From Myxocyprinus asiaticus (lineage: Eukaryota > Chordata > Actinopteri > Cypriniformes > Catostomidae), in the NCBI RefSeq assembly GCF_019703515.2, contig NC_059346.1, positions 10,944,501-11,008,500 on the forward strand: 64,000 nt of DNA. The letters are read 5' to 3'. The translations under genes and the position numbers were made by a program. Each line of letters begins with the position of its first letter. Position 1 is the stretch's first letter. This document shows positions 53,886 through 64,000 of the stretch, in pieces. The notes beneath the pieces were generated by a model. The model was not told the origin of the DNA, did not search any database, and saw only the letters and a program-made list of their open reading frames with translations.

Positions 53886-56033
53886 TTCAGTGTTCATGTA
53901 AGTTGATTCAAGTCATTATTGTTTGCTCTGTAATTTGTTCCCCTAATTGAGTAGTTGCCCCACAGGCTACTGCTAGGGCAATAAAATGAAAGGACAATGA
54001 TCTTCATCTTTTTGGTCTAGAGCACACTGCCTTTCTTTTGATTTTGCTCAAAAAACAGAAGGAAATGGCATTGTTCAAAGGTTGTGTGTGTCAGGGTCTA
54101 ATGTAGAAGCAAATCAGAACTCTCAGTTCCATTTAGTTCCATTTCAGTTGATTTAAATAAGCTGTGGCTGTGGTCACAAATAGAGTTGTTACAAGTTCTT
54201 CATTTATTTTGTTTTTAGAAGACTATCTCTCTTTCTCTTGTTCTCCTGTCCCGCTTTCTCTTGGTCTCTCTTTCTGTTACTCAGTCTGGCAGAGTAGGGA
54301 CTCTGAAGGGACTGTAACCCCTGGAGCTGAGCTCTGTCTCAGAGATGGCTACAGAGCTGTAGAAATGCTGATATGGTTGCCAGGCCTCCAGGGTTCAGCT
54401 ATAATTTCTCTTAAATCTAGCTACTGCTACATTCCAGCACATCATCTAAGTGGTACTTTATTTTATTTGGCCAGGAGTGAGTCCAGCAAGATGAAAGGCA
54501 CAGCTGTGAAACACCAGGGAGATTTTAAAATGCAATATGCTGTCTTGATAGGGAAGATTTTAGAGAGGTCATGTTGACAATTTGCACAAATTTCTTTTAA
54601 GTATGAAGTGGTCATCTAATGTAAGAATGGGAGAGCATTTGTTTGTATATTTGCAGATATTTTTATGCTCTTGACAGCTGTGTTGAACGAAAATGGAAGG
54701 AATATGTAGCAAGTCCAGAATTCAGTATTGATCCACACATCAAATAATGTATTCAACCGTTTAACACAACTCATGTTAACAGTATGAATTGTGTGTGCAC
54801 GGTTAACATTGTTTACAAGATAAGAGCTGCCACATCCATGTCAGTTAATAAGGCTTGATGAAATAGAGTGCTCTCTTCCAGAATTTTTCAATTCTGTGGT
54901 GCACATTGTTAAATCAAGATGCAAAACAGTGTATTTCGTCTTGTTCACAAATTTGATTTATTTTAAAGTTTGAAATTATTTTCACAAAAGTGTCTGATTG
55001 ATTCTGTCATGGCATCTGAATATTAAAATCTATTATTGTGAAAACAACTTTTCATTTTATCTAGGTCTGCTAAAAATAGTATTGAAATAACACCGAGAAA
55101 GATATTAATTTTGGTTAATAGTGATAGTTATCAGCTATATTTTGTATTATATTATTCATAACCTTCATACACACTATTTACCAACTTAATACCCCTAAAA
55201 CACACATATATAACATAAAATAATGTATAATAATAATAATACATATTATTATTATTATCATTAGGCCTGTTACACAAGCCATTATCTTAATGCTTGTTCT
55301 ACTAGAGATATTCAACAAATATTAAAAGTGTACCAAACAACCCCGGTGTCCCCTACAGAGGCACTTTGAAACCTCAGTGAATCACTGAAAAACTGGTGAG
55401 ATTACAGAAAATGAGAACAAGGCACAACCTGGGTTAAGTCATAGTAATTTTACTGGGATGAATAATCCATAAAGTGTTAGCACAGTACTGCATACATTTA
55501 GAGAAGTAATACCGATCCATTAAATATTAAGAGCCATATTTAATGAGAATATATCTACTTACACACTTTTGTCATGCCTTGATAATTAATTGAATTAAAC
55601 CAAAAATATATACGTTTATGCCAATTTAAGTTTGAACAGAGCTCTTTTACAGAAAATTTGGTTAAAAATAATGAGCTGAACTGATAGCATTTCTGTTTGT
55701 GTGTTGTGAAAATATTCCATGTAAAGATTCTCACATTCTGTTTGTATTTGGCTATAGACTTTAGTGTGCTGTGACCTTGCTTTGCCAATTAAAATTAAGA
55801 ATGTCTTATTTTGAATTCTTTATAATTTTATATATAATCCTAAAAGAGGTCACATTTGCTATTGTTTTATTACTTATCATGCAAAATTTGTTTAATGTAT
55901 CCAGATTTATTCACTTTGAATTCATTGACAGAATTCACAGCATTCTGCATCTGAATAAGCAAGTTGCTTTATACTTTCCTTTAACTATCACAATTTCATA
56001 TTGCCATATGCAAATGGAAAGGAGGTTGGAAAT

Positions 56034-56118
<85 letters not shown>

Positions 56119-56614
56119 AGGCAAATGTCAATGTGAATGTTTACTCAAGTACATAAGTTTTTCCACTGGCAACATATGCACAATGTGTAGGCAGCAGAAA
56201 GCTGATTATTTCAAGGCCTTTTTTTCTTTCTTTAGGAAAAAAGGCAGGTTAACTTTAACTTCAATATAATGAGGTAAAAACAAAACAACACACATTAAAC
56301 ATTAAAGAAATAAAAAACTCTGCAAAAGCCAAAATGCAGTCAGTCGTTCTTAAAATGACAGACGTGTAACCTAACGCTGTAATTTCAAATCCATAAGAGA
56401 CTGTAGAGATTTTTGGACTTCATTCAAAATACTTTATTCGAAATCTGAATAGTTCAATTGCTCACACAAATTATATATATATGAATAAATTTAGCATTTT
56501 ATTGAAAAAGTATGTTATTGCTGTTTGCAATGCAAAATAATGTGCTCCTAACAATGCTTGCATTTGTTTTGTTTTTTTGTTTGTTTTGCTTTTTTGCCTG
56601 ATTAAGATCTAATA
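53886..56614. other. Presumed intron, with a GA microsatellite
   Basis: AT-rich without a supported gene. (GA)n at 56037-56118 explains the Arg-Glu repeats of the frame at 55771-56136. The frame at 54164-54577 has no domain. Confidence 0.5.
56037..56118. repeat. (GA)n microsatellite
   Basis: About 82 bases of pure GA. Confidence 0.95.
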
Positions 56615-57144
56615 TACACTACCGGTCAAAAGTTTTGAAACACTTACTCATTCTTTATTATAATTTTTTTTTCTTTTTTTTTTTCACATTTTAGAATAAT
56701 AGTAAAGTCATCAAAATTATGGAATAATGGGAATTATGTTGTGACTAAACAAAATCCAAAATAAATCAAAACTGTGTTATATTTTAGCATCTTCAAAGTA
56801 GTCACCCTTTGCCTAGAATTTGCAGACATGTGCTCTTGACATTTTCTCAACCAACTTCTTGAGGTATCACCCTGGAATGCTTTTTAAACAGTATTGAAGG
56901 AGTTCCCATCTATATGCTGGGCACTTATTGGCTGCTTTTCTTTATTATTTGGTCCAAGTCCAAAATAATTTTTTTTTATTAATTTTTAGTTTTATAATGA
57001 AATAAATTAATATGGTGGCACAATGATATTTTTGTCTACAAAACTAATTTCAAACATTTAAGCATACGCCTTCAAATCAAAAGATTTTTAAGATAATGAG
57101 AAACATTTCAGTCAAGTTTTTCAAAACTTTTGACCGGTAGTGTA
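56615..57144. mobile_element. Tc1-derived MITE
   Basis: TACACTACCGGTCAAAAGTT at the left and AACTTTTGACCGGTAGTGTA at the right are perfect inverted copies. 530 bp. Inside, near 56790-56900, the minus strand resembles the end of a Tc1 transposase (an AAGGGTGACTACTTTGAAGA block), so it derives from a full Tc1-like element by internal deletion. Confidence 0.88.
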
Positions 57145-60100
57145 GACATTATGGCCAAAACTGATAGCAGATATTTATTTTTATATTATGTCCAATAACT
57201 TCAGTCTAGAATTGTACATTGTCCAAGTACATTTAGGCATCAAAACATGCATGTAGAAAAATTTAGGAAATTTGCCATTCAATAAGTTTTCTGATTTCCA
57301 TAAACGTACATGTCTCCTCTAATTGTTTTTTCCTTATTTTCAAAGTGTTGCTCTGCTCCGTCAAAGTGAACACCACTTACTCAATAACACATGCAATCTT
57401 CTGAGATTTGCGTTATGTTGTGTCGAACAGAACATGAGACAAGTAGGCAAGCATATCTTACTACAAGCTATTACTCACATTTTTCAGAGGTAACTGTCTA
57501 TCAGCCTGACACTCGTGCTTCAATGGTATTTTCCTCCCCACTGGACCCCTGGAGTGATCAAAGGCTATTATTAAAATGCAAACTTATCAAAGTCAAATCT
57601 TCATCACTTAAATTAAATCATTTCAAGCTTGGCTGGCTTTCCTCTTCTCTGCCTCCCCTTCATTTTTAATTTCCATCCCTTGCCCATCCTCATTTCAGGA
57701 AGACGATCTGCCACTCATGCAAAATTGCCTCCATTTGCATAACTGATGCTTCATTTGGGCCGGGACTGGTTCTGTGGCGATGTCACTGCACAATGGTGAG
57801 GCAGTGACAGCAATAACAAGTGAATGGAACTCTCCCACCTCTCAATTTAGGGGTCAATCTTGCAGTCAAGGACAAGTGTTTCTTGGGTTGACATGTCCTT
57901 TCCTTCACCCTCTGACTGAGCAGATGTTCAGGCTTGACTGCAATATTCTGATAGCACTGCCTCCTCAAAGCAAATCATGAAAGGACTTATTCAATATACA
58001 AGATAGAACTTTTAAGAAAGGAAAAGAAGATGACACCGAATATTCTATTTGCTTCCATATGCTCTCTAAAGTATTAATGTTTTTGGCTCTTCATTTTCTT
58101 GTGTTGTTTATTTTATATTAAAATAAAAATGAAAAAAATCTCAAGTAAATTCAGTGTTCATAATGTACTATTTTAAACCTAATTAAGAATAGCAAATCAG
58201 TGTTTTCCTACATTCCACCATATCTGTTCGTCAGATTTATTATACATTTTAAAGAGAAATCATAAGAGACGTTAGCCATTGGAACCCAAAAGTGTTGTAG
58301 CATTTGACAGGTCAGGCAGTCACAAAGAGGATGCAGTCTGTGGAGGTGCTCCATAAATTGCAATGGTCTCTTGGAATGAGCAATTTTGCCACTGACATTT
58401 CTGTAGCCGACAGATTCAGCTGAATAGTTATTACAAAAACCAAAGCTGACAGGTTTGCTGTCGTTCTCTGGCTGTTGTGGTGCATTGTGAAGTGCATTAG
58501 AGAGATTTTCTCCCACAGCAAGATTTCTTCTTTTTTTTCTTTTTTTGAGTGTTCTCCTCTTGCGCTAACTCATTAACTACTCTCTGCTGCTAACCCCACT
58601 CTGCACTCAACAAACCTCTTCACAAAAACCCAATCAAAATTATGAAGAAAAAAAAGGATTTTACTTTCCACAAACATTTTAGGCCTAATTCTTCCTAAGT
58701 GAAGATTAAGCTATTAAAATATTGTATCTACACAGTCTTTGAATAAAGTTTTTTGAGGCTAACTTCAAACTCACTTTCTGAACTGTTTTTCAATTGTGAT
58801 AGGAAAGAAAAGCAAGAAATACTTTCACATATCTATTTCAGTTTTTCTATTCATGTGCAAAACATGAAAGGCCTGTAGAGAGGTGAGCAATTAAATAGTT
58901 GTTTTTCAAGTTTAAATTAAAAAGGCTTCATTGAATTGATAAAAATGGCTTGTTTTGCTCTCATTCTCCTGTTAAAAGTTTTAAAGGAAATAATGTGCTA
59001 ACACTATCAGTGTAACCAGCCTATTACAAAGGACCAAATTAATGATTAAGTCTTTGATCAAGGTGTAGTGATTTGCTCATGTTTCCATCCCCATTATAAT
59101 AAGACTTTCAGTGTGAATCTGATGCTATTTAATGATTTAAATGCTCTGAATGCATTTCCCCTGTCTTGCCTGTTTCAGTGACATTCTACTGTATTTCTTC
59201 TCATAGATTACAAAGTATTATGGTAAACATATCTACGTCCTCTACAATATACTTTTGGAATAATTCAGGAGACTGGTTCTCTTGATCTACAGTATGCTAA
59301 AAGTTCTAGTGCTTTGATATAACATTTTCTCTTTGTGTCAAAATCTGTAGGGAAATTGTATGACTAATCATTATCCTTTCATCCTCTCTCTCTCTCTCTA
59401 CTTTAAAGTATCAGGGTCACAAGAGAAAAGGTATAAGAGCTGACATGAGTGGGAGTATGATGTTAGAAATTCGACTGACACTTTTGAATGACTTAGCATA
59501 TAATAGCTGTCAAGAACAGGGCAAAATAATGTCATAAACTTGGAAAATACAAGTGGGGTCTTTTGGGACCAACATTCATCGATTTTGTGCTCAAGATCTT
59601 AATCAGATGCTCCCTTCCTAGAATACTCATAGAAGATATTTTGGAAGGTTGAAAAAAATAGCTCATGCTGTTTACGATTTTCTGGTTAGGAAACAAAACA
59701 CACATAATGCTAGATTAGAATTTCATCCATTTATTTTTCCTCTGACTTTTCTAGAGGGCCCATAATAATACATTCTTCTTTGGTTATCACAGAAATGTAA
59801 CCATAGGGTAGAATACCTTGTTTAATCTGTCCAAACTTGCACAAAAAATGAATGTAAAATATGTTAATTTAGGCTACTGCTCATTAGCTTCTTATAATTT
59901 GCAATTAAATCCTAATATTAATGCCATAATTTTTCTCATTAGCCTCCACATAATGTAATTAAAGCATACAGAAGCATGTGTTGCAATATTTGGTCATTTC
60001 CTTGAGCTGCCTGTAAATTGAATGGACAGAGTTTAATTAAGATCATGCAAGTTTATAATTTTTTTTTACTTTTATTGCCTCGGCTGGGTTTTAATCCTAC

Positions 60101-61437
60101 AAAGCGGGTAACAACACCAACAAAATAATTCAATTAGATATTAAGTGAGTTTTTAAATATTTTCATTTTAAGCTCATTTTGACTGAAATATTGTGGTTAT
60201 AAAGTTGCAGTACTTATTTAAACTCCATTTTCCATGTAACATTTTGTCTTAAGCTCTCTTGTTGGTTATGGGCCATCAAACACATAAAATATCAAGACCT
60301 TGAGGTCTCTTATTGTGACATATTAAGGACTATAGAATAACCCACTCGTCCTTGGGATAAAGTATTCTTAAGGAGACTCTGTAGACAGAATGAACCTCCC
60401 TCATATAAAATGAAAATAACTTCTTTGTGATGAGGTGCTAAATAATACAGAAGGTTAGAGAAAATGATGAGAGCTTTTTTTTTTCTTTTTGCGGCATTAA
60501 TGGCCTTCCTACACCTGCTTGTTAGAAGGGAGTTCACCATCTCTTTAATGAAGACACGGATTAAGAATACTTACAGGGGCCAATTACCACTGAGCAGGTT
60601 TCATAATTTACATTTTTTTTTTATTACACTCTGTCATAGTTTACGAGAAGTAGGCTCTGCATTTTATTGCCCAAACAGGTGAGCTTTTAACAGAGCAAGA
60701 CATTTTAGAGGACAAAATTATTTATTATGATCAAGTTGTACTCCCAGGCATCATGAAATACTTTATTTACTTCAAGACATAAAGAAATGATTAAAATAAA
60801 AGAAATCATTAATTCCTAATTGGGAACCGCAGATAAAAGACTAAAGGAGCTGTCTCCATGTGTATGCTGTCTGTGTGTATTTCCCAGCAGCCTCCCATCC
60901 TTTCAAGCAGAACAGTGTCAGCAGGCAGCCATTACAAGGGCCACTGTCAGTAGCATCCAACTCCAAAATAGCTCCTCTTGCAGCGTTTGCACGGTCGGTT
61001 TCAGTCTCTGGCAGAGCAGAGGGCCGGGCTGGATACTGTAACTCACAAAGTAGACAGATGAGTTCTGCTCAGAGTGGGGCCCTCACTCCATCTGCCCATG
61101 TAACAGAGCACAGGTGGGGAGGACATATCAGCTACCTTTGTGTTGCGAATTAATGAGCAGGGCCCAAGGAGTTTATGTGTGTGCGTTTGGAGGTGGTTGT
61201 TGAGTAATGCTGAAAAGCAGGTATAAAATATATCAGGCTGTAAGACTCTTGAGTACAGCTTGCATTAGCAGCATTTGATCTTTATGATCCAATGAATGTG
61301 GACAATTCACTTCTTTATCATTATACAAGACATTTATAGCTGTTCTCTTAAGTCAAGATGTGCAAAAAATGTGAAAAAATCACATGTTAGACTTGTAACC
61401 GTCTCTCGTTGATATAGTGGTGCACAGTAGAGCAACC
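57145..61437. other. Presumed intron; candidate conserved non-coding blocks
   Basis: No gene or repeat recognised over 4.3 kb, the longest repeat-poor stretch in the window. 59850-60080 is AT-rich but complex, with several TAATTA and TAATTAA words; 60460-60700 and 57690-57800 (CATGCAAAATTGCC, TCCATTTGCATAACTGATGC) are similar in style, and 60840-61140 is GC-richer. These would fit conserved regulatory elements, but only alignment can show this. Short open frames here have no domain. Confidence 0.35.
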
Positions 61438-62428
61438 CAACAGGAATGTTCTGAGGGGGCCTGGGTAGCTCAGTGGTAAAAGACACTGGCTACCACCCCT
61501 GGAGTATGCTAGTTCATTAGTTCGAATCCCAGGGTGTGCTGAGTGACTCCAGCCAGGTTTCCTAAGCAACCAAATTGAGTCACATGGGGTAACCTCGTCA
61601 TTGTCACTATAATGTGGTTGGTTCTTGGTGGGATGCATGGTGAATTGAGTGTGAATGTCTCTGTGGGAATGCATTCAACAAGCTACATGATAAGATGCAC
61701 GGGTTGATGGTCTCAGATGCAGAGGCAACTGAGATTTGTCCTCCACCACCCGGAATGAGGCGAATCACTACTTGACCATGAGGACTTAAAATCGCATTGG
61801 GAATTGGGCATTCCAAATTGGATGAAAAAGGGGGGAAAAAATCCCCCCCCCCCCCCCAAAAAAAGGAATGTTCTGGGTTCAATACAAGTTAAGCTCAATC
61901 GACACCATTTGTGGCATAATGTTCATTACAACAAAAAATTATTTTGGAAAAAAAAAGCAGAAATCATGGTTACAGTGAGGCACTTAGATTGGAAGTGAAT
62001 GGGGCCTATTTTTGGAGGGTTTAAAGACAGAAATGTGAAGTTATAATTTTATAAAAGCACATATTAATTCTTCTATTAAAACTAGAGTGTCATTTTTGCT
62101 GTAAAGTTGTTTAAATCGTCATTTTTATGGCCGTTTTAGAGTTTATGTCGTCATGGCAATAAAGTTGTAAAATTGCATAGGACTTTACACTGAAAAGGTT
62201 AGTAAGGGATTTTATCACTCTAAAATCATGTTAAAATGCATATTATTTACATCTTGTGGCTTTACTTTTAAAAATGTTTACAGATTGGCCCCCATTCACT
62301 TCCATTAAGTAACTCACTGTAACCCAGATTTTTCCTTTTTTTTTTATTTTTATAAAAAGAGGGACGAGTCAAATTTTTTGCTGTCGATTGAGCTTAATTT
62401 GTATTGAACCCCCTGAATATTCCTTTAA
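61438..62428. mobile_element. MITE split by a SINE
   Basis: Its left tip (61438-61453) and body (61864-62428) are separated by a SINE. Body: TTCTGGGTTCAATACAAGTT at the left and TTGTATTGAACC then CTGAATATTCCTTTAA at the right. Both halves carry CACTT and AATGGGGCC blocks in inverse order. The most complete member of the family in this window. Confidence 0.85.
61454..61863 (+). mobile_element. tRNA-derived SINE with 12-bp target duplication
   Basis: Head GGCCTGGGTAGCTCAGTGGT (A-box) and TAGTTCGAATCCCAGG (B-box); body with GAGTGACTCCAGCCAGGTTT and GATGGTCTCAGATGCAGAGG; tail of C and A runs. Flanked by AGGAATGTTCTG at 61442-61453 and 61864-61875. Typical of a long cyprinid SINE; RNA polymerase III product, mobilised by a LINE. 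The minus-strand frames here are shadows. Confidence 0.88.
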
Positions 62429-62598
62429 GTAATTTAGCCTAACATACAAAAATGGATTGTCCCAGCTGTACGTTCAACTAACACTACAATTGTGCTGGGT
62501 AAAAATATTGATTTTCAGATTAATCGCAATCTTCATTTGATCAATTTTAATACTGATTCTAAAAATCCCAAAATTGATTTTTAACTGTACTTTAAAGT

Positions 62599-62720
62599 AG
62601 TGCCTGACCGATATATCGGCGGCCGATATTATCGGCGGCCGATATTATCGGCCGATATTAGCCTTTTGCCGATATATCTATATTTTACCGATATGCGCCG
62701 ATATGAAAACTTTTTTCAGA
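62599..62720. mobile_element. DNA-transposon end with ATCGGCGGCCGAT repeats
   Basis: AGTGCCTGACCGATATATCG, then two tandem units of CGGCGGCCGATATTAT at about 62616-62650 and further CGATAT words. The sequence resembles the end of a hAT-type family in fish. The partner end was not found within the window. Confidence 0.55.
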
Positions 62721-64000
62721 ACATATAATGCTGAAAACATTGCTTTAGAATTGGTGTAATAGCGTGGTTTGTCCAGCAGAGTGTGCTCCGACTCCATTGT
62801 TTACAGAGCTGACTCTGAGCTGATGGTGGCTCTGCAGACAGGGCGGAGTTAAGCGGTGTCTGGGTAAGTTAACTAGTTTGTGAAATACATACTGGAAACT
62901 TAATAAACAATGACCCCATCATTTTCCCTTTTCAGTATAACTAATATAACATTAACCTTGTCCCTGACAACCATGTCACTCATGTCTGTTATAGTTTGCT
63001 ATAGTTCAAGCGTGTCAAGCTATAGTTTGTCAGTGCAGTCAGTAATGTAGCAGATTGAAAGGTAAACATCAGAGCATCTTTTTGCAACTCAGCAGACAAC
63101 AGTGCGGTGGTGGATTGTGTCTGGTGAGTGTTGATTTCATGCTATGTTGTTACGTAGTTGGTGAGACACAGTGCTGGAAAGTAAAATAAACAACGTCCGT
63201 CTTTATCTCTCCGTGACAACGAGCTTATAGCTAACTAGCTAACCATGTAGCTACTTAGGTCTTGTGAATTGTAATTGAATCAAATTGGATAATATGTGTC
63301 GATACCAAGCCCTAGCAGTAGGATAACGTCCCTGTCTTTCTCTCAAGGTGGTGTTCTTGTGGGTAGAGCACATACTTTCCTGCAAAGACAAAATAATGTA
63401 AGTACACATTTTGTCAAAAAATTATTACCAGAGTTATGTCCAAAATTTGGTGTCCTAGACTATTGATCTATCCTATGAATGCTCAGATTCAAAGAAAATG
63501 GGGTGTGAAAACTGCAGTAACTACACACTCCTCAATAAAAACAAAGCCATTTTTTCAGATTCCGTGAAGGCATACTTACTGCATTTTACCTTTGTAGGGC
63601 AGTACAGTAAAAAATAAGTTGCATGCAAAAAATATCCTGAGCCAGAGTTTGAGAGACATTTACAGAGGATACTGCCTCTTTGGCATTTATAAATCAGAAT
63701 ATGATGCATTCATTAAACAGTAAAAGCACTGTAGGGTACCTAAATTGAATTGTGTATTTACGAAGAGCACTGATTTACTGATTAATCTCCAAGTGATATA
63801 GATGAAATTCCTCCAGGAAAGGCAATGGAGTGAAACTATGTTTCATCACTACATCTGCACTTTCTCTTTTGAGGGACTGTATATTTGAAACAAAAAACCC
63901 TCCCTCCCTATATTTTATTCGGTTTCATTATTTCTGTGATGTGTGAAGTGTGTTGGTTGCTCGTAAAAAGTGTGCTTTGTGAATTATTCAGTGAGCTGTT
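62721..64000. other. Intergenic or intronic, no gene recognised
   Basis: Probably partly interior of the preceding transposon. No domain in the frame 63521-63709 and no other repeat I could define. Confidence 0.4.

Noticed and set aside
55771..56136. 121-codon frame with a hydrophobic start and Arg-Glu repeat
   Set aside because: The repeat is the (GA)n microsatellite and the upstream part has no family resemblance.
60820..61153. Possible exon with two overlapping plus frames
   Set aside because: No splice-site pair that keeps a frame consistent with the phase-2 donor at 41375 could be identified with confidence, and no domain is visible.
61457..61530. Functional tRNA gene
   Set aside because: The A and B boxes are present but the cloverleaf is not complete, and a SINE body, tail and target duplication follow.
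1..64000. A new multi-gene defence or metabolic system
   Set aside because: No set of intact neighbouring genes exists; nearly all coding similarity is to transposon proteins in decayed state.

Overview
The window is non-coding-rich vertebrate DNA from a bony fish, most likely a cyprinid (carp, goldfish or minnow type). This rests on the repeats: DIRS-like YR retrotransposons, several Tc1-like transposons, hAT-type and palindromic MITEs, tRNA-derived SINEs and an L2/Rex1-like LINE of types common in cyprinid genomes. Species was not established. Only one host gene start is supported: a GC-rich promoter/5' UTR (about 40.3-41.24 kb) and a first coding exon (41245-41375, + strand) ending at a GTGAGT donor. 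I see no second exon, so the remaining 22.6 kb would be intron 1.

Layout. 0.26-0.56 kb: Tc1-like terminal fragment. 0.89-4.96 kb (minus) and 7.8-12.8 kb (plus): two decayed DIRS-like elements in opposite orientation, with inverted terminal repeats, an internal complementary region, and gag, RT/RNase H and tyrosine recombinase remnants. 14.2-15.7 kb: a SINE, a DNA transposon with about 29-bp terminal repeats and a solo LTR. 17.2-26.5 kb: a mosaic of paralogous blocks, a Ty3/gypsy gag remnant, a deleted Tc1-like transposon, a 1.5 kb repeat with a duplicated module, and a MITE with a hAT-like insertion. 27.4-28.6 kb: a hAT-like MITE inside another, both with perfect 8-bp target duplications. 29-40 kb: more MITEs, a SINE-like stretch and a second Tc1-like element. 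41.4-48 kb: intronic MITEs. 50.9-53.9 kb: a minus-strand Tc1-like transposon interrupted by an L2/Rex1-like LINE and a GC-rich minisatellite. 56.6-57.1 kb: Tc1 MITE. 61.4-62.4 kb: MITE split by a tRNA-derived SINE with a 12-bp target duplication.

How parts relate. No operon-like gene set is present. The informative structure is the order of transposon insertions, recoverable from target duplications and interrupted sequences, and the 5' leader of the single gene, which carries three very short upstream ORFs, two of them bare ATG-stop pairs. No protein-coding transposon is intact. I found no clearly new multi-gene system; the closest to novelty are the DIRS circle-junction anatomy, the overlapping start-stop leader and the unidentified exon.
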